64,000 bases of DNA from an uncultured Thalassotalea sp. (lineage in GTDB: Bacteria; Pseudomonadota; Gammaproteobacteria; Enterobacterales; Alteromonadaceae), in contig CANLNK010000001.1 of NCBI GenBank assembly GCA_947492575.1, positions 806,001 to 870,000 on the forward strand. Reading direction: 5' to 3'. Numbering within the stretch: position 1 is the stretch's first letter; each line of letters opens with the position of its first letter. Of the stretch, positions 30,937 to 39,236 are shown piece after piece. The position numbers and the translations under genes were made by a program. The notes beneath the pieces are model-generated. The model did no database searches and had not been told where the DNA came from. It worked only from the letters and a program-made list of their open reading frames with translations.

Positions 30937-31824
30937 TTATTGTTGTTTTTCAGCAGCGTAAAAAACTGGGTGGCTAGGTGTTGCGTCGTTAATCCAAGCC
31001 GTCAGTTGTAAGTTAATAAAATAAAAACCATCGGTAAGTACGTCGTCAAAATAGGCGAGCTCGGTGATTGTTTTATTAATCAGACTGTTAGTTGTTGGTT
31101 GATGCATCCCTTCAGGGACTTGCCAAAACAAGTGGTGACAAGTGAGTAACCCATCATCGTGTAAACGGTCGATTGATGGTAGGTCAGTCAGCAGGTGTTC
31201 AACCCCGCGCTCATTCAGATACAACATGGCTTCTCTGCTAAAAAAAGCGGGTTGGTTGTCAGCGTCGTATGCTTGATGTTGTTTTTCATGTGCGTTTGGC
31301 AAGGTCCTTATCGCGACGGCTCTTAATTGTGCATTGCTGAAATTATTCAGCTTATCAGCGAGTTGCTGGCGAGTGATGATTTGGTCACCTTCGATAAGAT
31401 CTGGACTATAGCTGTCGCTATTACCACCAACATTAATACCATCAACGCTATCATCAGTATCTCCATCTGTTTCTCTACAAAATTTCATTGGGGATACCGA
31501 GACTAAAACACAGGGCATCAGTGGTGGTGGAGTTATTGTACCAATAGGCAATGACAGCTCTGCACTTGAGTCACAGATATGGGCGATAGATTCGGTATGT
31601 GTGCCATTGCAGTGAGGATTCAAGGTGACGATATTGACATTGCAGCTGCCACCTTGTTCGGTATCACCGATAAAGTCACCAGCTGCCATTGGCGACTTTT
31701 GTGCAACATCCGCTTGAAAGTGATTAGGTTGCTTGGCGTTAAATTCTAGCGGGATTGCAGCAGAGAAACTAAAGTCGGTATTGACGACGTAGTGATTGTT
31801 TTCAAGTTCAATTGAGACTTTCAT
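30937..31824 (-). CDS. Cyclase-family protein, candidate kynurenine formamidase
   Basis: 295 residues of the PF04199 metal-dependent cyclase family, which includes KynB. The motif region reads HCNGTHTESIAH: compared with the canonical HxGTHxDxPxH the first ligand His is Cys, the Asp is Glu and the Pro is Ile, and the protein is longer than KynB (~210 residues). Position between 3-hydroxyanthranilate dioxygenase and kynureninase points to N-formylkynurenine hydrolysis. The family call is firm; the specific activity is inferred from context. Confidence 0.7.
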   Translation of the reverse strand: MKVSIELENNHYVVNTDFSFSAAIPLEFNAKQPNHFQADVAQKSPMAAGDFIGDTEQGGSCNVNIVTLNPHCNGTHTESIAHICDSSAELSLPIGTITPPPLMPCVLVSVSPMKFCRETDGDTDDSVDGINVGGNSDSYSPDLIEGDQIITRQQLADKLNNFSNAQLRAVAIRTLPNAHEKQHQAYDADNQPAFFSREAMLYLNERGVEHLLTDLPSIDRLHDDGLLTCHHLFWQVPEGMHQPTTNSLINKTITELAYFDDVLTDGFYFINLQLTAWINDATPSHPVFYAAEKQQ

Positions 31825-31838
31825 GTTATCAAACCTCC

Positions 31839-32345
31839 CTAATTATTCTCAGTACCGCACGCTTCACAGATATAGTTTGCAGGTGTCTTATAAAAGTTGT
31901 CGAAAACTTTGGGTAAGTCTTTCTCGATGTTATCTAGCGTAAAACTCTCGCGATAGAGCGGGTGTTGGCAGTTTCTACAGAACCATGCCAGCGCATCTTT
32001 TTGATTAGGAACCCGCTTTTGCTCTACAACCATACCTATGCTGCCTGCCATGCGCTGCGGAGAGTGAAGCATTTTAGGCGGTAAAAGGAATATCTCGCCT
32101 GCGTTTATTGGAATATCTTTAAACTCTCCTTCGTCGATGACCTTCAACACCATGCTGCCCTCTAGTTGATAGAAGAACTCTGGCGTTTCGTTATAGTGAT
32201 AATCAGTACGGTTGTTTGGACCGCCTACGATCATGATGATAAAGTCATCTTGCTCAAACACTTGCTTATTACATACCGGTGGCTTTAACACATCGCGATG
32301 ATCATCAATCCACTGTTGTAAATTGAACGGTAAGGTGTACGTCAT
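31839..32345 (-). CDS. nbaC: 3-hydroxyanthranilate 3,4-dioxygenase
   Basis: 168-residue cupin dioxygenase that opens 3-hydroxyanthranilate to 2-amino-3-carboxymuconate semialdehyde. Iron ligands are seen in [16 protein letters not shown] (His, Glu) and the later [12 protein letters not shown] (His). The C-terminus has two Cys pairs, CRNC and CEAC, forming the rubredoxin-like iron site of bacterial enzymes. Between the cyclase and RidA-like genes with short spacers, on one transcript. Confidence 0.95.
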   Translation of the reverse strand: MTYTLPFNLQQWIDDHRDVLKPPVCNKQVFEQDDFIIMIVGGPNNRTDYHYNETPEFFYQLEGSMVLKVIDEGEFKDIPINAGEIFLLPPKMLHSPQRMAGSIGMVVEQKRVPNQKDALAWFCRNCQHPLYRESFTLDNIEKDLPKVFDNFYKTPANYICEACGTENN

Positions 32346-32353
32346 AAAGCCTC

Positions 32354-32827
32354 CTACGTGTTTGGCTGGTCAGGCAGAGCGGCAATGCATTTAAGTTCTA
32401 TGGCGATAGGTGTCGGCAATTTGTTGACTTCCACCGTCGTTCGGCACGGTTGGTTACTCGCAAAATACTCGGCGTAGATTTTGTTATACGTGGCGAAGTC
32501 ATCATCCATATTGGTGAGAAATACGGTGACGTCAACGAGGTCATCCCAGCTTGCACCTGCATCGGTGAGGATAGACTTAATGTTGCTAAACACGCTGTGA
32601 CATTGCTGTTCGATATCGTAACTGATAATTTTTCCCTGAGCGTCTAACTCAACGCCCGGGATTTTATCGCTGCCAGCTTTTCTCGGACCAACACCGGATA
32701 AAAATAGTAAGTTACCCACTTGTTTTGCATGGGGGTATAAGCCAACAGGTTTTGGTGCCTTATCACTGTTAAATGATTGTTTGTCTGGTAGCTCTGATGA
32801 AGATAGCTCTGACGAATTGATACTCAT
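32354..32827 (-). CDS. RidA-family protein, probable 2-aminomuconate deaminase
   Basis: 157 residues from the ATG at 32827, which has AAGGAA 7 bases upstream; a longer frame to 32863 has no such support. RidA/YjgF features: LLFLSGVGP, the [21 protein letters not shown] helix-strand and the conserved Arg in QPCRTTVEV. In kynurenine meta-cleavage clusters this family supplies 2-aminomuconate deaminase (NbaF/AmnD), which makes 4-oxalocrotonate. Generic imine deaminase is the alternative. Confidence 0.8.
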   Translation of the reverse strand: MSINSSELSSSELPDKQSFNSDKAPKPVGLYPHAKQVGNLLFLSGVGPRKAGSDKIPGVELDAQGKIISYDIEQQCHSVFSNIKSILTDAGASWDDLVDVTVFLTNMDDDFATYNKIYAEYFASNQPCRTTVEVNKLPTPIAIELKCIAALPDQPNT

Positions 32828-33233
32828 GCTCGTTTCCTTTTGCATACAGCACCGCGAATACACAGCAATGCTATTGCTTACTCATATTTATTATTAGAAT
32901 TCTTAATACCTTCAGCATTGGCTTTCTAGCGTACTGATTGCCTATTTTATTGACCGCAGTGAAGCCGTTGCTTGTTTTAAAGGCTGTTGTAAAACAGTGT
33001 AGAGAACTTTGTCATTTTTGCGATAGAGATAAAGTAAGCGCAGACTTTTACCAGTAGCTTTCAATCGACAACTAAACAAAGCTCAGAAGAGGGAAGTCAG
33101 ATAAGCTGCCATTTACAACCTTGCTGACTCGCAAAGATGGCGCCTGATGATTTGAATTTGTAGCAGGTTAAACTCATAAAATTAAAGGCTATTCCTAGAT
33201 CTAAATTCAATATGTGTGTGTTTAAAAAAAGCT
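32828..33233. other. 406-base spacer inside the kynurenine cluster
   Basis: Separates the RidA-like gene from the dehydrogenase gene, both on the minus strand. I see no ORF or clear terminator. It is AT-rich near the RidA end and probably holds the promoter of the RidA-to-kmo operon, so the cluster may be two transcripts. Confidence 0.45.
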
Positions 33234-34679
33234 CTATTTGTATTTTATACAGACATTTTTTGCTTCGGTAAAGAAGCGCATTGCTTCTTCGCCACCTTCA
33301 CGTCCAACACCTGAGTTTTTCATGCCACCAAAAGGTGTTCGAAGGTCTCGCTCTAGCCAAGTGTTTACCCAGACAATGCCTGTATTAATTTCCTCTGCTA
33401 AGCGATGCGCTCGGCTAATGTTTTGTGTCCAAATCGTTGATGCCAAACCATATTGACTGTCATTAGCCAACGACAATGCTTCTTCTTCACTATCAAATGC
33501 TTGCAAGGTAACAACAGGGCCAAAGATTTCTTCTTGGTTACAACGAGCTTCGCTATCTAAACCTTCGATGACCGTTGGCGAGATAAAGTAGCCGTCCTGA
33601 CAGCGACCGTTAAGCGTTAAGCTAGAACCACCCGTCAATATGCTCGCCCCCTCGTGTTTAGCCAGTTCAATGTAGCTTAGTATCTTCTCCATATGTGGCC
33701 TAGAGACAATTGCGCCCATTTGAGTGCTATCTAAGCTAGGATCTGAAGGGGTAAGTGCTTGTGCTTGTTCGACGAAAGCATCTCTAAACGCAGGGTAAAT
33801 ACTGCGCTCGATATAAATACGTGAAGCACAGAGGCAGATTTGTCCTTGATTGGCGAAACTCGCTCTAATCAATTGGTTTACGGTCGCCTCAATATCACAA
33901 TCAGCAAATATCAGAGCAGGATTCTTACCACCTAATTCTAATGAAAGCTTCTTAAATTGTGGCGCCACCTGACGAGCGATCGCCGCGCCAGTACTCGTGC
34001 CACCGGTAAACGATATCGCTTTGATTTCAGGGTGGTCACAAATTGCTGCGCCCACTTTATCGCCAGTTCCGTGGAGAATATTTAGAACGCCTTTTGGGAG
34101 GCCCACTTGCTGGCATAGCTCGCCCAATAGCGCAGCTGTTTTCGGTGTGACTTCTGAAGGTTTAGCAATTACACAATTGCCGGCTGCTAGTGCGGGCGCG
34201 ATTTTCCAAGTAAATAAGTAGAGCGGTAAATTCCAAGGCGATATGCAGCCGACAATACCAATAGGTTGGCGTAGCGTATAGTTTATTGCTTGGCTGGCGA
34301 CTGCATGCGCCTGACTGGCGAACTGACTCGCAGCGTGAGCGAAAAATTTAAAATTACTGGCTGCTCTGGGAATATCGACAGTGCGAGCAGTCGATATAGG
34401 CTTTCCATTGTCTTCAGATTCAGCCTTGGCAAGTGACTCGAGGTTAGCCTCAATGGCTGCGCCAAGCGCAAATAATAACTCTGCGCGCTGTTCTATCGGC
34501 ATAGCTTGCCACGTTGGAAGCGCTTTTCTAGCAGCTTTGACTGCAAGTTCTACGTCTTGCTCGTTGCTGCTGGGAATCTCGCCGTAAACTCGCCCCGTGG
34601 CTGGCTCAACGTTCTCTATGTATTTACCACTTACTGGTGCGGTAAATTCCCCATTGATGAAATTTGCTAGTGTATCCAT
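33234..34679 (-). CDS. 2-aminomuconate semialdehyde dehydrogenase (ALDH family)
   Basis: 481-residue NAD-dependent aldehyde dehydrogenase. Catalytic Glu in LELGGKNPA and catalytic Cys in FANQGQICLCASRIYIE; also the SPWNLPL and SFTGGTSTG cofactor motifs. The ANFINGEF start and QICLCASRIYIE are like AmnC/NbaE enzymes that oxidise 2-aminomuconate (or 2-hydroxymuconate) semialdehyde. Context with 3-hydroxyanthranilate dioxygenase and a RidA deaminase supports the assignment. Confidence 0.88.
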   Translation of the reverse strand: MDTLANFINGEFTAPVSGKYIENVEPATGRVYGEIPSSNEQDVELAVKAARKALPTWQAMPIEQRAELLFALGAAIEANLESLAKAESEDNGKPISTARTVDIPRAASNFKFFAHAASQFASQAHAVASQAINYTLRQPIGIVGCISPWNLPLYLFTWKIAPALAAGNCVIAKPSEVTPKTAALLGELCQQVGLPKGVLNILHGTGDKVGAAICDHPEIKAISFTGGTSTGAAIARQVAPQFKKLSLELGGKNPALIFADCDIEATVNQLIRASFANQGQICLCASRIYIERSIYPAFRDAFVEQAQALTPSDPSLDSTQMGAIVSRPHMEKILSYIELAKHEGASILTGGSSLTLNGRCQDGYFISPTVIEGLDSEARCNQEEIFGPVVTLQAFDSEEEALSLANDSQYGLASTIWTQNISRAHRLAEEINTGIVWVNTWLERDLRTPFGGMKNSGVGREGGEEAMRFFTEAKNVCIKYK

Positions 34680-34775
34680 GTTGAGTCACCCTAAGCTTGC
34701 TACTATTTTTGTTATTGTTTCTGCTTGTTTAGACGTCTTTCTTCAATGCATTTTTACATCGATAAAATGCTTACG

Positions 34776-35564
34776 TTATAAACTCATGGTTCTACCACCA
34801 TCGACGGGCAAGTTTATACCTGTGATGTAACCAGCAGCAGGTGAGGCTAAAAAAGCTGCAGCAGCTGCAAATTCTTCAGGCTCTGCAAAACGTCTTAGTG
34901 GTATTTGTGATTTTTCATTGATCGTAGCTTGCTCAATGGAAATATCTTGTTTCTTAGCCTTACCAGCGATAATGGCATCTAAGCGTGCCGTTGCAGTTGC
35001 TCCCGGTAAAACATTGTTCACCGTAATCCCAAATGGCCCCAACTCATTCGCGAGTGTTTTTGCCCAACTTGCAACTGCACCGCGAATGGTATTAGAAACA
35101 CCAAGACCAGGTATCGGTTGCTTAACAGAGGTAGAAATTACATTGATGATTCTGCCATAGCCAGTGGCTTTCATATGTGGCATGAGGTTTTGAACTAGGT
35201 GATGGTTCGTCACCAAATGCAAACTAAAAGCATCAGTGAAGGCTTTTACCTCACTAGCAATTGCCTGACCAGGAGCCGGACCTCCTGTGTTATTAATTAA
35301 GATGTCAAAACCGCCAAATTCTTGAATATGAGAGCCAATAACATCATTAACTTGCTCTGGATCTGAAAAGTCCGCGACTAACACTTTGTGTGCTTGATTG
35401 TGATTGGTTGGTAGCTCTTTCTTAACTTCTTCTAAGCTTTTGGCATTGCGGGCAAACAACGTGACTTCGGCGCCGAGCGAAGCCAGCTCTATCGCACAGG
35501 CTTTTCCAATACCTTGACTACTGCCGCAGACAAGGGCTTTTTTACCAATCAATTCAATATTCAT
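34776..35564 (-). CDS. SDR-family oxidoreductase of the kynurenine cluster
   Basis: 262 residues from the ATG at 35564 (MNIELIGKKALVCGSSQGIG), preceded by AGGAAAAAGAAA; the frame extends to 35666 without family support. Nucleotide-binding GSSQGIGKA, NNTGGPAPG in place of the usual NNAG, and a C-terminal SPAAGYITGINLPVDGG are seen. The usual YxxxK is changed: the stretch reads SNTIRGAVASWAKTL, so Tyr is absent, as in some atypical SDRs. Role in the pathway unknown. First gene of the minus-strand cluster. Confidence 0.8.
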   Translation of the reverse strand: MNIELIGKKALVCGSSQGIGKACAIELASLGAEVTLFARNAKSLEEVKKELPTNHNQAHKVLVADFSDPEQVNDVIGSHIQEFGGFDILINNTGGPAPGQAIASEVKAFTDAFSLHLVTNHHLVQNLMPHMKATGYGRIINVISTSVKQPIPGLGVSNTIRGAVASWAKTLANELGPFGITVNNVLPGATATARLDAIIAGKAKKQDISIEQATINEKSQIPLRRFAEPEEFAAAAAFLASPAAGYITGINLPVDGGRTMSL

Positions 35565-35783
35565 TTTCTTTTTCCTAGAAATTATTCCGGCAAATTTTTT
35601 CTGCCAAACTGTTTCCGCAACAAGCTGTTTCTGTAAAACATATAGAGAAACACTTACTAATTGCATATGCGGTTATTTATTATTCGTAATTTTGTATCAC
35701 AGAAATGAATGAAAGGTATAAATTTCTCTAAACAAGGTAATTTATAAGAGTAAAATTATTTGAACATCAGACGCGTAATTAGC

Positions 35784-35812
35784 TTGTCACGGCGTATATC
35801 AGCAGTAATAAT
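35784..35812 (+). promoter_or_regulatory. Sigma-70-like promoter of the alpha/beta hydrolase gene
   Basis: TTGTCA at 35784-35789 and AATAAT at 35807-35812 with a 17-base spacer. Predicted transcription start is near 35819, about 86 bases before the ATG. Confidence 0.5.
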
Positions 35813-35825
35813 GGACGAAACATCA

Positions 35826-35851
35826 ATCTGACATGTTGTCAGATGTTTTTT
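35826..35851. promoter_or_regulatory. Perfect palindrome just downstream of the predicted start, operator or terminator-like
   Basis: ATCTGACA (35826-35833), TGT, TGTCAGAT (35837-35844), G and TTTTTT (35846-35851). It resembles a terminator, yet no plus-strand gene precedes it. Its place right after a predicted transcription start, in the divergent region between the hydrolase and the kynurenine SDR, suits an operator. Confidence 0.6.
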
Positions 35852-35904
35852 GGAACTAATTCAACGCTAACTCAACACTCATTTGAGAGAATAAAGAGGT
35901 ATTT

Positions 35905-36678
35905 ATGTTGCCATCAGGTGCTTATATTTCAGGTAGTGGTCCCGCCATTGTTTTTCTTCACAGTTCACTGAGTTCTTCTCGTCAATGGCAGCCATTGGTA
36001 AAAGTGCTAGAAGATAAATTTACTTGCATTAATATTGATATTCTTGGTTATGGCACAGCAGAAGCGGTTTCAGACCCTGACAACTATGACTTTTCGGTAG
36101 AAACAGCGCGCATCAATGGAGCAATAGAACAGACGATAGGTGATGCGTCGTATCATTTAGTCGGCCATTCCTGCGGTGGTGCGATAGCGCTGAAACTTGC
36201 GGTTGAAGCACCGACTCGATTGTTATCGATGAGTTTATTTGAGCCTGTTGCTTTTCACCTGCTACCCACGGATAGCGAAGAACGCAAAATCTCTGACGAA
36301 TTTGCTGATCACGTCAATGTGAGTGATAACGCGAAAGCTGCAGAATACTTTACAGATTTTTGGAATAGAAAGGGCTTTTACTTATCGTTGCCTGAGAAAA
36401 TGCAGGCACTAATGGCCAAGGATATGCCGAAAGTAAATCTAGATTTTAAAGGTTTGATCTCTGAGCGCTATTCATTGCAAGACGTGGCGAACATTAAAGC
36501 GCCTTTCCTATTAATGGCAGGGCAGCACAGCCAGGCAATCAGTCATAAGCTGGTTGAGCTTATTGCTGGAAGCGCTGAACACTGCCAAGTAGAGATGATA
36601 GCGGCCGGTCATATGGCGCCAGTTAGTCACGCTGATCTGGTATTACCGAGGTTTGCTGAATTCATTACACAAAATTAG
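35905..36678 (+). CDS. Alpha/beta hydrolase
   Basis: 257 residues. Oxyanion loop FLHSSLSSSRQW, nucleophile elbow GHSCGG (Ser in the G-x-S-x-G pattern), acid in LLMAGQHS region and catalytic His in AAGHMAP. Substrate unknown; it is divergent from the kynurenine genes with a shared 340-base regulatory region, so it may hydrolyse an ester, amide or C-C bond in the same catabolic network, but that is only inference. Confidence 0.85.
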   Translation: MLPSGAYISGSGPAIVFLHSSLSSSRQWQPLVKVLEDKFTCINIDILGYGTAEAVSDPDNYDFSVETARINGAIEQTIGDASYHLVGHSCGGAIALKLAVEAPTRLLSMSLFEPVAFHLLPTDSEERKISDEFADHVNVSDNAKAAEYFTDFWNRKGFYLSLPEKMQALMAKDMPKVNLDFKGLISERYSLQDVANIKAPFLLMAGQHSQAISHKLVELIAGSAEHCQVEMIAAGHMAPVSHADLVLPRFAEFITQN

Positions 36679-36718
36679 CTTGTGGTAAGTTGCTGTAATC
36701 GCGTTAGAATGAGTATTA

Positions 36719-37714
36719 ATGAATGTTCTTTCGCGAAGTAAACGAAATAATAAAATGAAAGCCCCCGGTCATAAGCGCTTAACTGCGATTTCTTTTGGTG
36801 TATCACTAGCATTAGCATCAGCCGCTGGTGCTTCACCTCGTACCGAGGATGATAGAAATATTGTTCAACGTTGCCAGCAGTCTCCACAAGTCTGCCTTGA
36901 AATAATTGAGCCGGTACTTGGGCAAACTCAACAAACAAGTCGAGTTTGGTATCAATACAAGTTACTCCACTTGGAAGCCTTGTTCCGATTAGTAATGTTT
37001 GACGAACTCGCTAAAGAAGTTGCACCTTGGGTTGATGACGAATCAGTGCCGTTGCGATTTCGTATTAATGTTCTGGTTTATTACGCAAAAGTCTTGAGTA
37101 AAAGCGATACTCGCAGTCAAAGTATGTTTTACATGGAGCAAGCGATTTCGGCGATCGAGCAGGTGAATGAGTCAAATTATGACCCGTTATTGACGGTTAT
37201 GGTGGCCAATGGTTTGAACTATTTAGGTAAATATCAGCAAGGCTATGACTTACTGATGCCATTAGTAGCAAAGTATAAACATCGCCCAATGGCTAAATTT
37301 AAACACGAGCTTTTTGAAAATTTAGGTCATTTCGCGCACCGATTAGGCAGGCCTGAAGAACATCTTGATTTTCGCTTAAAAGCCCTGACCTGGGCACAGG
37401 CTCTGGATAGCAAAAACGAAATTGCCATTGCGCTTTATAACATCGCGCGCGCGTACCAATTTCTCGAAAATTATGAGAAAGCATTTAGCTACTTTGAAAA
37501 AGCTGAAGGTATGGATGCTATGGGGCCTAGTGATACCACAATGATTACATTTCGACGGGCTGAAATGTCGTTTGCTCAAGGAAATATTTTGGCAGCAGAG
37601 GAATATATGAAAGCGCTGCAGGGTAATCAGGCATTGAGCTCGTATCAAGCGAAGTTTGAACAGCTAAATGAAGCCATTAGTACCGCAAAAAAAGCCAAGA
37701 AAGAATTGATGTAA
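36719..37714 (+). CDS. Exported TPR-repeat protein of unknown function
   Basis: 331 residues (319 if it starts at the in-frame ATG at 36755). A signal peptide is visible (basic KAPGHKRL, then FGVSLALASAAGASP). The remainder is all helical with repeats of TPR type, e.g. EIAIALYNIARAYQFLENYEKAFSYFEKAEG near residues 240-275. Such proteins act as protein-interaction scaffolds in the periplasm. No family name recognised. Neither start has a strong ribosome site. Confidence 0.7.
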   Translation: MNVLSRSKRNNKMKAPGHKRLTAISFGVSLALASAAGASPRTEDDRNIVQRCQQSPQVCLEIIEPVLGQTQQTSRVWYQYKLLHLEALFRLVMFDELAKEVAPWVDDESVPLRFRINVLVYYAKVLSKSDTRSQSMFYMEQAISAIEQVNESNYDPLLTVMVANGLNYLGKYQQGYDLLMPLVAKYKHRPMAKFKHELFENLGHFAHRLGRPEEHLDFRLKALTWAQALDSKNEIAIALYNIARAYQFLENYEKAFSYFEKAEGMDAMGPSDTTMITFRRAEMSFAQGNILAAEEYMKALQGNQALSSYQAKFEQLNEAISTAKKAKKELM

Positions 37715-37763
37715 AGCCAATTGAAGTTGCTCAAGTCTCATCTGCATTGTTTAGGATTCGTTT

Positions 37764-37791
37764 AAAAAAAAGCCCAGCTAGTTAGCTGGGC
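37764..37791 (-). terminator. Rho-independent terminator of ibpA
   Basis: GCCCAGCTA and TAGCTGGGC (37772-37791) form a 9-bp stem with a two-base centre; on the minus strand it is followed by an eight-base T-run. Lies 37 bases downstream of the ibpA stop. Confidence 0.88.
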
Positions 37792-37827
37792 AAAATGAAA
37801 CAGGGAAAATATGATTTGGAAGGGGCG

Positions 37828-38283
37828 TTATTCGCTTTTGCTCTCCAATAAACTCTTACCGTTGATGGCGATCTTTCTTGGTTTTAATGCCTCTGGTATT
37901 TCTCTTTCTAAATCAATGTGCAGCAAACCGTTTTCCATAAATGCACCGATAACTTTTACATGATCCCCAAGTTGGAACTTGCGTTCGAAGTTACGTTCTG
38001 CGATACCTTGATATAAGAAATTACGGTCTGCTTTGTCTGCAGCGGCGGCTTTCGTGCCTGTCACCACTAAGTGATTTTGCTTAGACTCTATGTCTAATTC
38101 TGGCTCAGAAAATCCGGCTACAGCCATAGTAATTCTGTACTTATCTTCCGCTAACGATTCAATATTGTACGGAGGGTAAGAAGATTGTTTTTCATTGCGT
38201 GCGGCTTTGTCAATAAGACCTGCTAAGTGGTCGAAGCCAATGAATGAACGGTATAGTGGGCTGAAATCTGTATTAGTACGCAT
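37828..38283 (-). CDS. ibpA: Small heat-shock protein IbpA (Hsp20 family)
   Basis: 151 residues. N-terminal [19 protein letters not shown] is typical of IbpA/IbpB; the alpha-crystallin domain contains the [17 protein letters not shown] strand, [13 protein letters not shown] and a [10 protein letters not shown] segment, and the IAI tail near the C-terminus (RKIAING) is the I-x-I dimer-docking motif. An ATP-independent holdase that coats aggregates. A heat-shock promoter-like sequence and a thermometer-like hairpin precede it (separate entries). Confidence 0.95.
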   Translation of the reverse strand: MRTNTDFSPLYRSFIGFDHLAGLIDKAARNEKQSSYPPYNIESLAEDKYRITMAVAGFSEPELDIESKQNHLVVTGTKAAAADKADRNFLYQGIAERNFERKFQLGDHVKVIGAFMENGLLHIDLEREIPEALKPRKIAINGKSLLESKSE

Positions 38284-38287
38284 AATT

Positions 38288-38312
38288 CATATCCTATCTT
38301 TTTAGCAATATG
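38288..38312 (-). promoter_or_regulatory. ROSE-like RNA thermometer hairpin at the ibpA ribosome-binding site
   Basis: On the minus strand CATAT (38312-38308) pairs with ATATG (38292-38288), and the UGCU next to it faces the AGG of the Shine-Dalgarno AGGA (38295-38292), leaving a mismatched or bulged G. UUGCU opposite the Shine-Dalgarno is the hallmark of ROSE elements in small heat-shock genes. AGGA is 8 bases from the ATG. Melting on heating would free the site. Confidence 0.6.
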
Positions 38313-38422
38313 TGAATGCCTGACAAAACTAGGGATAAAATGTGAGAAACCGACCGTGTCGCGAATCTGTATTTTTTACCTTTTTGTACAAGCGTGCCTT
38401 TCATTAAGAACAGGCGGTTAAT

Positions 38423-38454
38423 GTTATGTAATCCCTTTAAGGCGACTACATAAC
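38423..38454. other. 8-bp inverted repeat in the ibpA leader
   Basis: GTTATGTA (38423-38430) and TACATAAC (38447-38454) flank a 16-base centre that itself can pair (CCTTTAAGG). It sits at the predicted 5' end of the ibpA mRNA, where it could be a stabilising hairpin or a protein site. Confidence 0.45.
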
Positions 38455-38457
38455 CTA

Positions 38458-38485
38458 ATATGTGGATGGGCAAATCAGATTCAAG
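38458..38485 (-). promoter_or_regulatory. Sigma-32-like heat-shock promoter of ibpA
   Basis: On the minus strand CCCTTGAA (CTTGAA at 38485-38480), a 14-base spacer, then CCACATAT (38465-38458), one mismatch from CCCCATnT. This predicts a ~165-base leader that contains the thermometer hairpin. Confidence 0.7.
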
Positions 38486-38537
38486 GGAAAAAGTGAAAAA
38501 AGTTTTATTTATTTCTTAATTTGTTGAATTTTAATGA

Positions 38538-38564
38538 TAAAAAAGGAAGCGTCTGCTTCCTTTC
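38538..38564 (-). terminator. Rho-independent terminator of tpx
   Basis: GGAAGC (38545-38550) and GCTTCC (38555-38560) with a GTCT loop; on the minus strand the stem is extended by an AAAGG/CCTTT flank and followed by TTTTTT. About 20 bases after the tpx stop. Confidence 0.85.
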
Positions 38565-38585
38565 TATTTAGCTAAGAATTTACCT

Positions 38586-39236
38586 TCAGTCGTTTGTGGC
38601 AACTTCAGCCATTTCCGGTGATTTGGTTTCAGATACACTTAACGCTTTTAATGTAGCAAGCGCATTATCGTAATTTGGATGCTGAGAAATGTTCTCTACG
38701 AGCTCTTTGTAAGCGACTTTTCCTTGTTCGTCGATAATGAAGATAGCGCGTGTCAGTAAACCCATATCTTTAATTAACAAACCGTATTTAGCGCCAAAAT
38801 CGCGCCATACCGCATCTGATAGTACTTGAACTTTATCGATTTTTTCTGCTTTACAGAAACGTTTTTGTGCGAATGGTAAATCGTTTGAAATCGTTAACAT
38901 GACAATGTTGTTTGGCAGGGTCGCCACTTCTTCATTGAAACGCTTGGTTTGTAATGAACAAACGCCAGTATCAACACTCGGTACTACCGAAATCAACACG
39001 GTTTTATCGGTAAAGTCTTTCAATTCGACAGGTGAAAAAGCTTCGTTGACGACTTTGAAGTTAGGCGCACTTTCACCTTCAGTTACCTGTGTACCTAATA
39101 ACGTTACGAATTTATTGCCTGCTTTTACTAAATTATCTGTTTCTTGGAGGTTTTCCGAAAAGTATGAATCTGCGACCGCGCCAAACGAAAAAATCAGGTT
39201 TATTGCGCTAATCGTTAGTAAAGTAGAGAATTTCAT
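38586..39236 (-). CDS. tpx: Thiol peroxidase (Tpx-type peroxiredoxin) with an export signal
   Basis: 216 residues. Peroxidatic Cys93 in PSVDTGVC and resolving Cys128 in QKRFC match Tpx enzymes, as do SNDLPFAQ and the Tpx-type C-terminal half. Reduces H2O2 and organic peroxides. Unlike the ~168-residue E. coli enzyme it begins with a signal peptide (KFSTLLTISAINLIFSFGAVADS), predicted cleavage after about residue 22, and has a ~25-residue acidic tail. So it probably works in the periplasm, where thioredoxin is not the obvious reductant. Confidence 0.92.
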   Translation of the reverse strand: MKFSTLLTISAINLIFSFGAVADSYFSENLQETDNLVKAGNKFVTLLGTQVTEGESAPNFKVVNEAFSPVELKDFTDKTVLISVVPSVDTGVCSLQTKRFNEEVATLPNNIVMLTISNDLPFAQKRFCKAEKIDKVQVLSDAVWRDFGAKYGLLIKDMGLLTRAIFIIDEQGKVAYKELVENISQHPNYDNALATLKALSVSETKSPEMAEVATND

